Source: Candidatus Krumholzibacteriia bacterium
GTDB taxonomy: Bacteria; Krumholzibacteriota; Krumholzibacteriia; G020349025
Length of the DNA stretch: 35,418 nt
Assembly: GCA_035649275.1 (NCBI GenBank)
Contig: DASRJW010000108.1
Location: forward strand, 1-35,418
Direction: 5' to 3'
Made by a program: the position numbers and the translations under genes. How positions within the stretch are numbered: the stretch's first letter is position 1; the number at the start of each line of letters is the position of its first letter. Below are positions 7,246-16,188 of the stretch, piece after piece. The notes under the pieces are model-generated. The model did no database searches, was not told the DNA's origin, and saw nothing but the letters and a program-made list of their open reading frames with translations.

Positions 7246-9702
7246 ATGCCAGCGATTGGAATGCAGAAGGCACTGCAGGAAGCGTCAAGCGGCCTGGTGA
7301 GCGTGGATGGCCGCTCGTTCCCACTCCGCGGGGCCGCGATCCGCGCTTGGGCCGCGGGCGGGGTCGCCAGGACCATTTTCCGCCAGACCTACGCGAATCC
7401 CTACACCGAGCCCCTCGAAGTGCTCTACACCCTGCCGCTTCCGGCGGACGGGTCGGTCGCGGGCTACACGATTCGCCTCGGCGAGAAGATCATCACTGGT
7501 CACATCGAGAGGCGGGAGGATGCGCTCGAAACGTACCAGAAGGCGCTTGAGGCTGGGCACACCGCCGGACTTCTCGAGCAGGAGCGCGCCGACACCTTTA
7601 CCCAACGTCTCGGCTGCCTGCCGGCGGGAGCAGAGGTGCAGGTCGAAATCGACGTGCTGCATCCGCTTGCGTTTCGTCAAGCGGTCGAGTCCGCCGCTGC
7701 GGAGGGCGCGTCCGCGGCAGTGATCCCCGCCGTGTGGGAGTACCGCTTTCCCACGGTCGTGGGGGTGCGCTACGAGGGGGCGGGCGGGCGCGTGCCGGAC
7801 GCTGAGCGGCTCGATGTGGAGCGTGCCGTCCCTGGAAGCTGCCCAGCCCGGCTCGACCTGGACCTCATGCTTTCGGATGGGGACCCAGCACGGATCGCAC
7901 CACGCTCGACCAGCCATGCGCTCCGCGGCGCTCCGGGGCCGGACGGGAAGGGCACCCACATCGCTCTTGCCTCCCCGGCGGCGCTCGACCGTGACGTGGT
8001 CGTCCAATGGCTCGCCACACGGGAGCACGTGGCCTGCCGCCTGATGACGGGCACGGGCCTTCCCGGGGATGATGGCCTCTACGGGCTTCTCACTCTCACA
8101 CCGCCGGCGCGCCCGGAGCGCGTTCTGGCCCGGGATCTCACCCTGTTGATCGATGCCAGCGGCTCGATGTCCGGGAAGCCGCTCGCCTGGGCGAAGGCCG
8201 TGGCGGAGCACCTTCTCCGCAGCCTGGCACCACGGGATCGGTTCGAGGTTTTGGCTTTCTCCGTGGATTTGCAAAAGCTCACACGCGGCCTCGTGGAGGC
8301 CACGGAATCCAACGTGCACAAGGCGCTCCAGCAGCTCGAGAAGCTGCAGGGGAGCGGCGGCACCGAGATGGCGAGCGCGCTCGAGCAGGCGCTCCAGCCT
8401 CTCCGAGCAGAAGCGCAGCGTCAGGTCGTTCTCCTCACGGATGGCTACATCGGTTTCGAGGGCGAGGTCGTGGCGAAGGTGCTGCGAGGGCTACCGGCGG
8501 GTGCGCGGCTTCACACCGTTGGGATCGGCAGCGCTCCCAATCGCACGCTCACCCGTGCGGTGGCGCGCGCCGGCCGCGGGATCGAGCTCATCGTGGACGC
8601 GGAGGGCGAGACGGATGCGGTCGGTGCCCGTCTCGTCGGCGCCACGGCGGGGCCTGTTCTGACGGAGATCGCCATCTCCGGAACCGCGCTGCGCGCGGCG
8701 GCGCCCGATCGCCCGCGCGACGTCTGCGCAGGGCAGCCGCTTGTCGTCGCCCTCGAGCTCGGTGCACAGGGAGGGACGGTGGAGGTGAGCGGGCGGCTCG
8801 CGCCCTCCGGCGACGCATGGCGGCAACGACTCGAGATCGGGCCCGAAACAGGCGCCGCGGAGCGGCCGCTGACGCAGGCTGGGTGCGAAACGACTTCGCT
8901 TCCTGTCGGAGCCCTCTTCGGGCGCGAGTCGATCGAGGATCAGGAGATGCTCCTGGCGGCGTGCGGGCCGAGGTCTCTTGCTGACGAATGCGATCCGGAG
9001 CAGACCCTCGCTCGCATCGAGGCGCTGGGCCTTCGGCATCAGATCGCGAGCCGGCGGACGAGCCTCGTGGCCGTGTCCGAGGATCCGACGGTCGACCCGC
9101 GCGACCCGCGCCGGCGCGAGCGCCTCGAAGTGGAGCTCCCGGCCGGCGTGAGCGCCGAAGGCGTGGGTTTTGCCGGAGCGTTCAGGGGTTCAGTGTCATG
9201 CGCAGATATGATCCATGCGACGACGATTCCCAGAAGGCGCGCGGCAAGGGGAGCGCGTATGTTCGAAGCTGTCGCTAGTGACTTCGGGGGGTTCCGGGCC
9301 GAGCCAAAAGGCTCAATGCCCAGGACGTGGCTCCGAATCTTGCGCGACCTCGTCAAACGGCGCCGCCAGGACTCTGGAGCCCCGGGAACGTTCATGGCTC
9401 CGCAGCAGGCGCGCTGCGTGCGCATGGACGCGGATCTCCTGGTGCTCGAGTTCGAGGCACCACGTGATCACTTCGTGCTCCCGTCGCCGGCGGATCGCGT
9501 TCGCATCCTTCGGATAGATGGCAGCGAGCTCGATGTGAAGGTCGACGCCGGGCTCAGCACCCGACCGGGCCCGCACGCCGCAGGGTTGACGCTCCGACTG
9601 GCGCTGCGGACGTTGGACAAGGCGTCCTGGAGCCCGAGCGTGGGTGCTCTATGTTGGGGGATCTCGGGTCAGGAGGAGACCCTCCTTGTCGAGATCCTCT
9701 GA
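7246..9702 (+). CDS. VIT and von Willebrand factor A domain protein
   Basis: A VIT (inter-alpha-trypsin) domain fills roughly residues 15-150, with the typical FRQTYANPYTEPLEVLYTLP and GHIERREDALETYQKA stretches. It is followed by a VWA domain with an intact MIDAS site: DASGS from D303, the Thr of SGGTEM near 372, and LLTDG near 398. The C-terminal 300 residues are less conserved and include a basic segment. No signal peptide is seen, so it may be cytoplasmic or secreted by another route. I prefer the ATG at 7246 because GGAGAG sits just before it; an in-frame ATG at 7216 lacks such a site. Length 818 aa. VIT/VWA proteins usually mediate metal-dependent protein contacts. It lies 16 bp before a sigma-factor-like gene, suggesting co-expression. 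Confidence 0.88.
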   Translation: MPAIGMQKALQEASSGLVSVDGRSFPLRGAAIRAWAAGGVARTIFRQTYANPYTEPLEVLYTLPLPADGSVAGYTIRLGEKIITGHIERREDALETYQKALEAGHTAGLLEQERADTFTQRLGCLPAGAEVQVEIDVLHPLAFRQAVESAAAEGASAAVIPAVWEYRFPTVVGVRYEGAGGRVPDAERLDVERAVPGSCPARLDLDLMLSDGDPARIAPRSTSHALRGAPGPDGKGTHIALASPAALDRDVVVQWLATREHVACRLMTGTGLPGDDGLYGLLTLTPPARPERVLARDLTLLIDASGSMSGKPLAWAKAVAEHLLRSLAPRDRFEVLAFSVDLQKLTRGLVEATESNVHKALQQLEKLQGSGGTEMASALEQALQPLRAEAQRQVVLLTDGYIGFEGEVVAKVLRGLPAGARLHTVGIGSAPNRTLTRAVARAGRGIELIVDAEGETDAVGARLVGATAGPVLTEIAISGTALRAAAPDRPRDVCAGQPLVVALELGAQGGTVEVSGRLAPSGDAWRQRLEIGPETGAAERPLTQAGCETTSLPVGALFGRESIEDQEMLLAACGPRSLADECDPEQTLARIEALGLRHQIASRRTSLVAVSEDPTVDPRDPRRRERLEVELPAGVSAEGVGFAGAFRGSVSCADMIHATTIPRRRAARGARMFEAVASDFGGFRAEPKGSMPRTWLRILRDLVKRRRQDSGAPGTFMAPQQARCVRMDADLLVLEFEAPRDHFVLPSPADRVRILRIDGSELDVKVDAGLSTRPGPHAAGLTLRLALRTLDKASWSPSVGALCWGISGQEETLLVEIL

Positions 9703-9718
9703 CGGAGGCGCAGGACTC

Positions 9719-10330
9719 GTGAGCGACTCGCTTCGCCCGGGACTCGACCGGGAAACGGCGATGACCGAAATCGACCAGGCCTACGAACGCATGCGTGCCG
9801 GGGACGCACGTGCGTTCGAGGCCTGGTTGCGTCGGGTGGAACTGCCCTTGCGAGCGAGTCTGCGATCCTTTGCGCGCGCCGTCGACGTCGAGGCGGTTCT
9901 GCAGGAGGGGCTCTTGCGCATGTGGAAGCTGGCGCAGACCCTCGAGCTCGAGGGCCCGAACGCCTCGCTCCGCTACGCGCTCACCGTCGTGCACAACCTG
10001 GCCTTGATGGAGGCGCGGGCGCTGAAGCGCCTCACGCCGTTCGACCTCGAGGTACTCGAAAACCTCCCCGAGATGCAGGTCGATCCTGATCCCACCACCG
10101 ATCCAGGCTTGCGCCGGCTCATCCGCACGTGTATCGAGCTCCTACCGCCCCGACCGCGGCAAGCGTTGCTTCTCCGCCTGCAAGACGCTGGCTTGTCGCC
10201 GGACCGTGATCTGGCCGAGATGCTCACCATGAAGGTGAACACATTCCTGCAGAACATCGTGCGGGCGCGAAAGCTCCTGTCTCAATGCCTGGCGAAGCAC
10301 GGTATCACCGTGGAGGGTACGCGGCCATGA
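9719..10330 (+). CDS. Sigma-70-like (ECF-type) RNA polymerase factor
   Basis: This 203-aa protein has the size and helical plan of an ECF sigma factor. The region-2-like part is AYERMRAGDARAFEAWL...VEAVLQEGLLRMWKLAQ...YALTVVHNLALMEAR. The region-4-like part is IELLPPRPRQALLLRL...RDLAEMLTMKVNTFLQNIVRARKLL, ending in a helix-turn-helix with recognition-helix character. The N-terminal DNA-melting segment is rather degenerate. The GTG start at 9719 has GGAGG ten bases upstream; the in-frame ATG at 9760 has only a poor site. Its stop overlaps the next start by ATGA. With the VIT/VWA gene in front and a small protein behind, it may control this locus or be controlled by its partners. Target promoters are unknown. 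Confidence 0.8.
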   Translation: MSDSLRPGLDRETAMTEIDQAYERMRAGDARAFEAWLRRVELPLRASLRSFARAVDVEAVLQEGLLRMWKLAQTLELEGPNASLRYALTVVHNLALMEARALKRLTPFDLEVLENLPEMQVDPDPTTDPGLRRLIRTCIELLPPRPRQALLLRLQDAGLSPDRDLAEMLTMKVNTFLQNIVRARKLLSQCLAKHGITVEGTRP

Positions 10331-10596
10331 CCCGGAAACCACGCGGCGATCGCGACGCCACCGAGGTTCTTCTCGAAGCTGCGACGAGCGCCTTCCGCGC
10401 TCGCGCCGCGGACAGCGGGCGCGTCGAACCCTCTCCCGCCTGGTGGGACCTCGGTCCGGTCGAGCGGGACGAGCTCTTCGCACGTCAGATGGCGAGCCGC
10501 ATCCTGGAGCAGTCACTCGACGCGCTGGGCTTGAGCACGACAGCCCGCAGCGTGCTGCGGCGCCTGCCGTGGATCGACCAGCTCGGCGAGTCGTAG
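10327..10596 (+). CDS. Small hypothetical protein coupled to the sigma-like gene
   Basis: This is an 89-aa soluble, charged protein without signal peptide or membrane segment. Its ATG overlaps the sigma-like gene's TGA (ATGA), a sign of translational coupling. It contains a helical C-terminal half (DELFARQMASRILEQSLDALGLSTTARSVLRRLPWIDQL) and a conserved-looking SPAWWDLGPVERDELF stretch. I do not recognise a family. The overlap with a sigma factor makes a role as regulator or partner of that factor plausible, but there is no zinc-binding anti-sigma motif (HxxxCxxC) and no transmembrane helix. That role is inference from position alone. Confidence 0.65.
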   Translation: MTRKPRGDRDATEVLLEAATSAFRARAADSGRVEPSPAWWDLGPVERDELFARQMASRILEQSLDALGLSTTARSVLRRLPWIDQLGES

Positions 10597-10610
10597 AAGG
10601 GCAGCGCTCC

Positions 10611-12644
10611 ATGACAGGTAGTACCCGCATCGTGAACTGGGTCGTACCCGCACTTGTGATCGGAACAGTGTCCATCGCCGGATGCAAGGCAGGACCTCCG
10701 CCGCGGTCGAAAGATCGCCCGCAGATTCTAGCGATTGAAAACGTCGTCGTCGTCCCGATGGACCGCGAACGCTTGCTGCCCAGCCATACGGTGCTCATAC
10801 GCGGCTCGACCATCGCGCAGGTCGCGCCGACGGACAGTGTCGACATCCCCGCCGAGGCCATTCGCATCGAAGGTCGGGGCCGGTACTTGTTGCCCGGCCT
10901 CGCGGACATGCACGTCCATCTCTACGACACGCAAGGACTCGTGTCTTATCTCTCCTATGGCGTGACGACAGTCGCCAACCTTAACGGATCACCCGACGTC
11001 CTGGTCTGGCAACGGCAGACGCGCGAGAACTCGCGCCCAGGGCCGACGATCTACACGACCGGACCGTCCGTCAACGGCTACCCGGGCGGGAATCCACTCT
11101 TCGTCGTCGCGGCCACACCAGAGGACGCGCGAAGCATCGTGCGCGACCAGAAAGACGCCGGCTACAACTTCGTGAAGGTCTACTCCTTTCTCGAGGAGGC
11201 AGTCTATACAGCGCTCGTCGACGAAGCGAAAAGACTGGAGATGCCGGTCCTCGGCCACATTCCGTTTTCGGTCGGCCTGCAGGGAGTGCTTGCGTCCGGT
11301 CAGGTGAACATCGCGCACGTAGAGGAGTTCTTTCAAACGGGAGACATCGAGGACTCGAGGATCGACTCCGTCGCGGCCGCGGTCGGGGCTGCGGGCGTGA
11401 CGGTCACTGCGAATCTCTGTGCGTATGCCGACTACTTGCGAAGCATCGAGGACTTGCCCGGCATGCTCCACCATCGCGAGATGCGCTTCGCATCTCCGGC
11501 GGCATTCAGCGAGAAGCTCCCGTCGAACAACCGCTCCGTTCGCCCGAATCCGACGGACTTCGCTCGGTTTCTCAGCACCCGGCTCGAGCGCTTCCGCATT
11601 TTGACGCGAGCGTTGGAACGGGCAGGGATTCCTCTTCTGGTCGGGACCGACACCGAGATCTTCGGCTTTGCCGGTCACTCGACGCACGAGGAGTTGGCCG
11701 AGCTCGTCCGGGCGGGATTGTCACCGTATCAAGCGCTGCGCTGTGCGACGGCAACCGCGGGAGAGTTCATTGGCCACCTGGGCATCGAGACAGATTCATT
11801 CGGAACGGTCACCTCCGGACAACGCGCCGATCTCCTGCTCGTGGATCGCAATCCGATTGAGGACATCAGCAATGCGGCTAGTGTTCAAGGCGTGGTCGTT
11901 CGGGGGCGTTGGTATTCCAAGCTCGATCTCGACCGCATGCGTGACTCCGTCGCGGTCGCCGAGGGCGACACGAAGCAGCAAATCGCACGCATCGACAGCC
12001 TCGTCGGGGCCGGCAATGCAGTCGGTGCCGCCGCAGTGCTTCGCCAGGTGCGGACAGAACACCCCGGAATCACGCCAGTCGCAGAGATCGTACTCTACAA
12101 CTATGCCCGGCGAGTCTTCGAGCGCGACCGGAAGGGATCCATCGAGCTGCGCCAACTAGCAGTCGAGCTCTACCCACATTCGTTCTCTGCCCAGAACCAA
12201 CTGGCGAACGGCTATCTCTCCAGTGGTGACACCACACAGGCGATGATCCACTACAAGGCGGCACGCGCGCTGAGTCCGTGGCATTTCGTGATCCGAGATG
12301 CGCTGGAGAAGCTCGAGGCCGGTCGAACGCCACCTTCCTTCGAGGCCGCGGGGAGGTATGTGTTCGAGCCCGTGACCATGCGTCTTGCGAAAGGCCCGGC
12401 GCCGGTGACGCTGACCCTCGAAGTGACAGGCCCGCGAGGACACTATCGCGGGCGCATCTTGTACGGAAATGGAGACGCGGTACCGGTTGAAGATCTCGTG
12501 ATCGGGGGATCTTCCATTTGGGCGGGAATCCCATTCGACAACGGGTACCTCGAGCTGCGGCTGAAGGCAAGCGCTGACAGCGTGGCGGGCACGTGGGTTC
12601 TCGGCATCATGAACAATGGATCCATTCGCGGTCGTCGTGTCTGA
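10611..12644 (+). CDS. Amidohydrolase-family lipoprotein with TPR-like C-terminus
   Basis: This 677-aa protein starts with a lipoprotein signal (LVIGTVSIAGC, lipidated Cys near residue 25). It continues with an imidazolonepropionase/prolidase-like amidohydrolase barrel: metal ligands H101 and H103 in ADMHVHL, a candidate bridging Lys in YNFVKVYS, then His in GHIPF and IAHVEEF, and Asp347 in VGTDTEIFG. The late motif GQRADLLLVDRNP is typical of the family. From about residue 440 there are TPR-like helices (QNQLANGYLSSGDTTQAMIHYKAARALSP) and then a beta-rich end. The active site is complete, so hydrolysis of a cyclic amide or peptide-like substrate in the periplasm is likely. It starts 14 bp after the small gene and may belong to the same transcript. 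Confidence 0.88.
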   Translation: MTGSTRIVNWVVPALVIGTVSIAGCKAGPPPRSKDRPQILAIENVVVVPMDRERLLPSHTVLIRGSTIAQVAPTDSVDIPAEAIRIEGRGRYLLPGLADMHVHLYDTQGLVSYLSYGVTTVANLNGSPDVLVWQRQTRENSRPGPTIYTTGPSVNGYPGGNPLFVVAATPEDARSIVRDQKDAGYNFVKVYSFLEEAVYTALVDEAKRLEMPVLGHIPFSVGLQGVLASGQVNIAHVEEFFQTGDIEDSRIDSVAAAVGAAGVTVTANLCAYADYLRSIEDLPGMLHHREMRFASPAAFSEKLPSNNRSVRPNPTDFARFLSTRLERFRILTRALERAGIPLLVGTDTEIFGFAGHSTHEELAELVRAGLSPYQALRCATATAGEFIGHLGIETDSFGTVTSGQRADLLLVDRNPIEDISNAASVQGVVVRGRWYSKLDLDRMRDSVAVAEGDTKQQIARIDSLVGAGNAVGAAAVLRQVRTEHPGITPVAEIVLYNYARRVFERDRKGSIELRQLAVELYPHSFSAQNQLANGYLSSGDTTQAMIHYKAARALSPWHFVIRDALEKLEAGRTPPSFEAAGRYVFEPVTMRLAKGPAPVTLTLEVTGPRGHYRGRILYGNGDAVPVEDLVIGGSSIWAGIPFDNGYLELRLKASADSVAGTWVLGIMNNGSIRGRRV

Positions 12645-12672
12645 AGGGACAGGACTGATGCGATGACCTTCG

Positions 12673-14208
12673 TCAATTCGATTCCGGCAAGACGAGGCGC
12701 GGCTCCTCATCCGGATCGAGGTCACGACCCGCAGCGGTTTCGGCCGCGATGGCATCCTCGACCGCGGCACGAATCGTCGTCGAGCGGATGTCCATCGGCC
12801 CCGCGTCCCAGCCCACGAATCCATCGCCGCCGGTGGCGATGAAGCTGTTGGTGACGACGACGTAGGTCGAATCGGGCGCGAGCGGCGTGCCGTCCGGCCG
12901 CGACAGCACGAGCCGCTCCGTTTCCGGCCGGGTCGGATCCCAGCGACCGGCCAACCCGGACACGCGGCACTTCTCGGGGCGTGAGGCGATCACATCGCGC
13001 AGCTGCGCGCCGGTCAACCGCACGACCACGAGCGCGTTCTCGAACGGTAAGAGCTCGAAGACATCGCCGGCGGTGATCGGCCCGGCCGCGAGGTCGCGCC
13101 GCAACCCGCCCGGGTTCGTGATCGCGACGTCGGCGCGGGCGGCCTGTCGCATCGCATCGGTCACGAGGTTGGCGAGTGCGGTGCGCCCGAACGGCTTCGC
13201 GGCGCGTCCCACCACACGCCCCGTGATCGGCGCCATCACGGCGCGCATGGAATCCACGAGCGCCGCGATCGGATCCCAGGCCGGAGTTTGCAGCGAGTCG
13301 GAGAAGGCGCGTAGGAGATCGACCTGGGCGCCACGCACGCGCCGGCCGTCCCAGTCGAGGACGATGCGGCCGAGGGCGCGAGCGCTCGATCCTGCGATGA
13401 CGACCGGGACGTCGGCGATGCGGCCGGACACGAACGTGTGCGTGTGCCCGCCGACGATCGCATCGACGTGGCCGCGCGCGGCGCGCGCCAGGGTTGCGAT
13501 TTCGCCCTCGATGCTGCCGTCATCCTGCTGTTGTCCACCCAAGTGACACACGACGACCACGATATCGGCGCCACGGCGGCGCAGCGTGCGCGCGAGCGTC
13601 ACGACGGTGCGCTCCGGTGGCTCGAAGCGCAGCGGCGCGACGTCGCGCGGCATCGTCACCCGCGGTGTCTCTGGGGTCACGTAGCCGATGACGCCGACCC
13701 GAACCCCGTCGCGCTCGAGCATCGTCCACGGACGGATCCAGCTCGGCCGGCGGCCCGTGGCGCGCTCGAACACGTTGGCGGCGAGAAGCGGGTAGTGCAT
13801 GTCGGCGATGCGAGCGCGCAGCGTGTCGATGCCCCAGTCGAAGTCGTGGTTGCCGAGCGCCGCGGCGTCGACGCCGAAGGCATTCAACACCGCCACCGCG
13901 GCTCGTCCGGAGGTGAAGTTGGACTCCACCGTGCCCTGCATCTCGTCGCCGGCATCGAGCAGAAAGGTGCGATCCGGGCTGCGCTCGCGCTCGGCGCGGA
14001 TGCGGGCCGCGAGCGCGACCGCGCCGCCCCACGGGCGGCCGGTTCGCCGATCGGTGCCGCCGCCGACCAGCGCGCCGTGGAAGTCGGTGGTGCCGAGGAG
14101 GGTGACCGGCCCGCTCCGCCGCGCCGCGTCTGGCGCCGCCACGACCAGTGCCAAAAACGCCGCGGCGAACAGCGCAATTCGAATCGCACCGGGGACACCA
14201 CGACGCAA
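12673..14208 (-). CDS. Periplasmic 5'-nucleotidase / UshA-family metallophosphatase
   Basis: The protein is 511 aa from a TTG start. It has an N-terminal calcineurin-type metallophosphatase domain with LLGTTDFHGAL, DAGDEMQGT, GNHDFDWG, CHLGGQ and GGHTHTF, followed by a 5'-nucleotidase C-terminal domain (TNPGGLRRDL, ELLPFENALVVVRLTG, NSFIATGGDGF). These are the two domains of UshA/CpdB-type enzymes, which hydrolyse nucleotides or nucleotide sugars in the periplasm. I chose the TTG because it follows AAGGAGG by five bases and gives a textbook signal peptide (RRGVPGAIRIALFAAAFLALVVAAPDA, split here only by eye). An in-frame ATG at 14415 with an equally good site would bury that signal 69 residues inside. 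Confidence 0.9.
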   Translation of the reverse strand: MRRGVPGAIRIALFAAAFLALVVAAPDAARRSGPVTLLGTTDFHGALVGGGTDRRTGRPWGGAVALAARIRAERERSPDRTFLLDAGDEMQGTVESNFTSGRAAVAVLNAFGVDAAALGNHDFDWGIDTLRARIADMHYPLLAANVFERATGRRPSWIRPWTMLERDGVRVGVIGYVTPETPRVTMPRDVAPLRFEPPERTVVTLARTLRRRGADIVVVVCHLGGQQQDDGSIEGEIATLARAARGHVDAIVGGHTHTFVSGRIADVPVVIAGSSARALGRIVLDWDGRRVRGAQVDLLRAFSDSLQTPAWDPIAALVDSMRAVMAPITGRVVGRAAKPFGRTALANLVTDAMRQAARADVAITNPGGLRRDLAAGPITAGDVFELLPFENALVVVRLTGAQLRDVIASRPEKCRVSGLAGRWDPTRPETERLVLSRPDGTPLAPDSTYVVVTNSFIATGGDGFVGWDAGPMDIRSTTIRAAVEDAIAAETAAGRDLDPDEEPRLVLPESN

Positions 14209-14213
14209 GGGAG

Positions 14214-14220
14214 CCTCCTT
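14214..14220 (-). promoter_or_regulatory. Ribosome binding site deciding the TTG start of the 5'-nucleotidase
   Basis: On the minus strand AAGGAGG lies five bases before the TTG at 14208. A second, equally strong AAGAGGAGG (14421-14429) lies five bases before an in-frame ATG at 14415. The signal peptide favours the TTG. Confidence 0.7.
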
Positions 14221-14452
14221 GGATTTCGTGAAGCAGTCGTTCGACACGTCAAAACTGAGTTCGTCGCGTCGAATCGCGTGCCGTTGCAACGCATTGCAGT
14301 GCACAAGAGGCGCGCCACGACCCGGAATCCGCAATGCTAAGGCGGCCCACCCCACGCGCGCAACCACGGGCCGGAAGGTGCCGGTATCAGCGCGGCGACT
14401 CCGGAGCTTGCTCATCCAGGCCTCCTCTTCCGGCGTTCTCACTTCGCGAAAG

Positions 14453-15322
14453 CTAGAGGAGCTCGCGGCGCGCCGTTTCGAGACGTTCGGGATCGAAGGA
14501 AACCAAGGCGAGCTCGGGGCCATCGTGCGCCGCCGAGAACATCCAGGTGCGGCCGAGCCGCTCGCGCCACTGGCCGGTGATTCGTGCCGATTCGTGCACG
14601 TGACCATGGAGGGTCAGCAGTGGTTGTCTGGCCTCGATGAAGCGGCGAATGGCGATGCTGCCGACGTGAACGTCGAGAGGGACGTGGTCGACCACTTTTC
14701 CTTCCAGGGCGGCATGGTCGAGGGCGGTGTCGTGTGGCGGTGCATGGAGGAGAAAGATGGCGTGCTCGAGCGACGCCTCGCCCACGAGCCGCTCGAGGTC
14801 GTCCTGAATCGTGGCGTGACGCACGAGGTACGGTTCCTCCGGAGTAGTGCGCCAGCCCTCCTCGGGAGAAACGCTTCCCGGAGGCACGTAGCGCGACACG
14901 TCGTAGCGCTCCCAGTCCTTGAGGGCAAACGGTGTCGGCGGGATGCAAGAGTAGCCGTAGAGAGTGAGGTCATCCAGCGTCGCAGTGCGTCCATGGAGGT
15001 AGAGCAGGAGCTCCGAGGCTTCGAGGGCGAGCATGCCAGCTTCTTCGCGGCGAGGGTCGTCGTTGCCCAGGAGAGCGAAGATCCGGGGATACTCCGCCCC
15101 GAGGTGCTGTCGAAGTGCCTGGAGCCGAGCTCCGAGGACGTCGTGCAGGAAGTCGGCGCTGCTCCCGGCCTCGGACAGTGCGAGGCCGAAGGCGGGCAAG
15201 AGGTCACCGCCCAAGAAGACCGCTCGTGGGCGTTTCGCTTCGATGGCGCGGAAGAGTGCTTCATAGCGCTCCATCCGGCCATGGAGATCGGAAGCGAAGA
15301 AGCAGAGTCTGGTTTCCGCCAT
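14453..15322 (-). CDS. Calcineurin-like metallophosphoesterase
   Basis: This 289-aa cytoplasmic protein has the metallophosphoesterase metal-binding motifs: ASDLHGR (D12, H14), FLGGDLLP, LLGNDD, LLHAPPH and LHGHVHE. The third motif reads GNDD rather than the common GNHD, so the His that often stabilises the transition state is replaced by Asp, as in a subset of the family. There is no signal peptide, unlike the downstream UshA-type enzyme. Substrate could be a phosphodiester, a nucleotide or a protein phosphate. The ATG follows GAGGAGG closely. It lies in a minus-strand run with the outer-membrane protein upstream and the nucleotidase downstream. Confidence 0.9.
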   Translation of the reverse strand: MAETRLCFFASDLHGRMERYEALFRAIEAKRPRAVFLGGDLLPAFGLALSEAGSSADFLHDVLGARLQALRQHLGAEYPRIFALLGNDDPRREEAGMLALEASELLLYLHGRTATLDDLTLYGYSCIPPTPFALKDWERYDVSRYVPPGSVSPEEGWRTTPEEPYLVRHATIQDDLERLVGEASLEHAIFLLHAPPHDTALDHAALEGKVVDHVPLDVHVGSIAIRRFIEARQPLLTLHGHVHESARITGQWRERLGRTWMFSAAHDGPELALVSFDPERLETARRELL

Positions 15323-15423
15323 CCACGCCTCCTCTCGAAGCTCCAAGTCATCATCGTCACGGCAGCCTGCGCCACTGGCCGCATCTCGCTCCGACTCCGC
15401 ACGCAGGCGAAGTGAGCCCAGTC

Positions 15424-16053
15424 TCACCACCCGAGGGAGACCTCGAGCCAGAGCGGCACCGACCAGAGCGCGCTGTCCTGCCGCCACAGCACTTGCAAGC
15501 GCGCTTCTACATCTAAGACTAGGCGGCTCCCAGTCGCGAACGACACCCCTGCGCCCGCAGCGATGCTGGCTTCCGTGCCGTCGTCGGCCGGGATCGTCGC
15601 CGGCCAGGTGTGACCCGCGTAAGCGTAGGCGATCTCGACGCCCTCGTAACGGTGCGTGGCGACACCTGCGGCACCCGCGACATAGGGTCGCACCGACGAG
15701 CCTGCCTGTGTCGGGTAGAAACGCAGGTCGATGCTGCCTTCCCACACGTCCATCGTGCCACCGGTCATGTCCAGGATTCGCAGCGGATGCTTGTCGATTC
15801 CCGCCACGAGGAGCGTGCCTTCGTCGTCGCGCGGGTAATGGCTGTAGCTACCGCGCCCGACGAGGGAAAGGAGGGGCGTGAGCCTGCAGATCACGCCGGC
15901 GGTGGCGTGAGGTCCAGCGCTCAGTCCTTCCTGGAAGCTGGATGAGCTGGCAGGGAAGCCGACGCCTCCGCCGGCGATCACGCTCCAGCGGGTGGCGGCG
16001 GCGCTCCCAGGGACGGTCGCGCTCAGCATGAGACAGGCGATCGCGAATCGCAC
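15424..16053 (-). CDS. Small outer-membrane beta-barrel protein (putative)
   Basis: This 209-aa protein has an N-terminal signal peptide (RFAIACLMLSATVPGSAAA). It is followed by alternating aromatic/polar beta-strands with glycine-rich turns (WSVIAGGGVGF, SLVGRGSYSHYP, VRPYVAGAAGVATHRYEG, SIAAGAGVSFATGSRLVLDVEARL) and ends in LWLEVSLGW, an aromatic C-terminus typical of outer-membrane barrels. Eight strands are plausible, as in OmpA-like or OprF-like barrel domains, but the family is not identified. The GTG start at 16053 has GGAGG four bases upstream and gives the signal peptide; the open frame continues far upstream without coding character. It diverges from the CAP-domain gene, sharing a 135-bp intergenic region. 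Confidence 0.75.
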   Translation of the reverse strand: MRFAIACLMLSATVPGSAAATRWSVIAGGGVGFPASSSSFQEGLSAGPHATAGVICRLTPLLSLVGRGSYSHYPRDDEGTLLVAGIDKHPLRILDMTGGTMDVWEGSIDLRFYPTQAGSSVRPYVAGAAGVATHRYEGVEIAYAYAGHTWPATIPADDGTEASIAAGAGVSFATGSRLVLDVEARLQVLWRQDSALWSVPLWLEVSLGW

Positions 16054-16188
16054 GCAGCCTCCAGGTCGCCGCCGCGGACATCGAAACCATACCGCGTCGC
16101 TGCCCGACCCGTCCTGCATTTGTGCGGAGTTCTTGCTTTCAATCCGAGGTGGGTCGCCTGGACGACCAGGCGGAAGCCTGGAGGAATC

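Noticed and set aside
13799-15415. Open frame of about 540 codons on the plus strand
   Set aside because: It spans the antisense of two metallophosphatase genes with complete motifs and has no coherent protein features.
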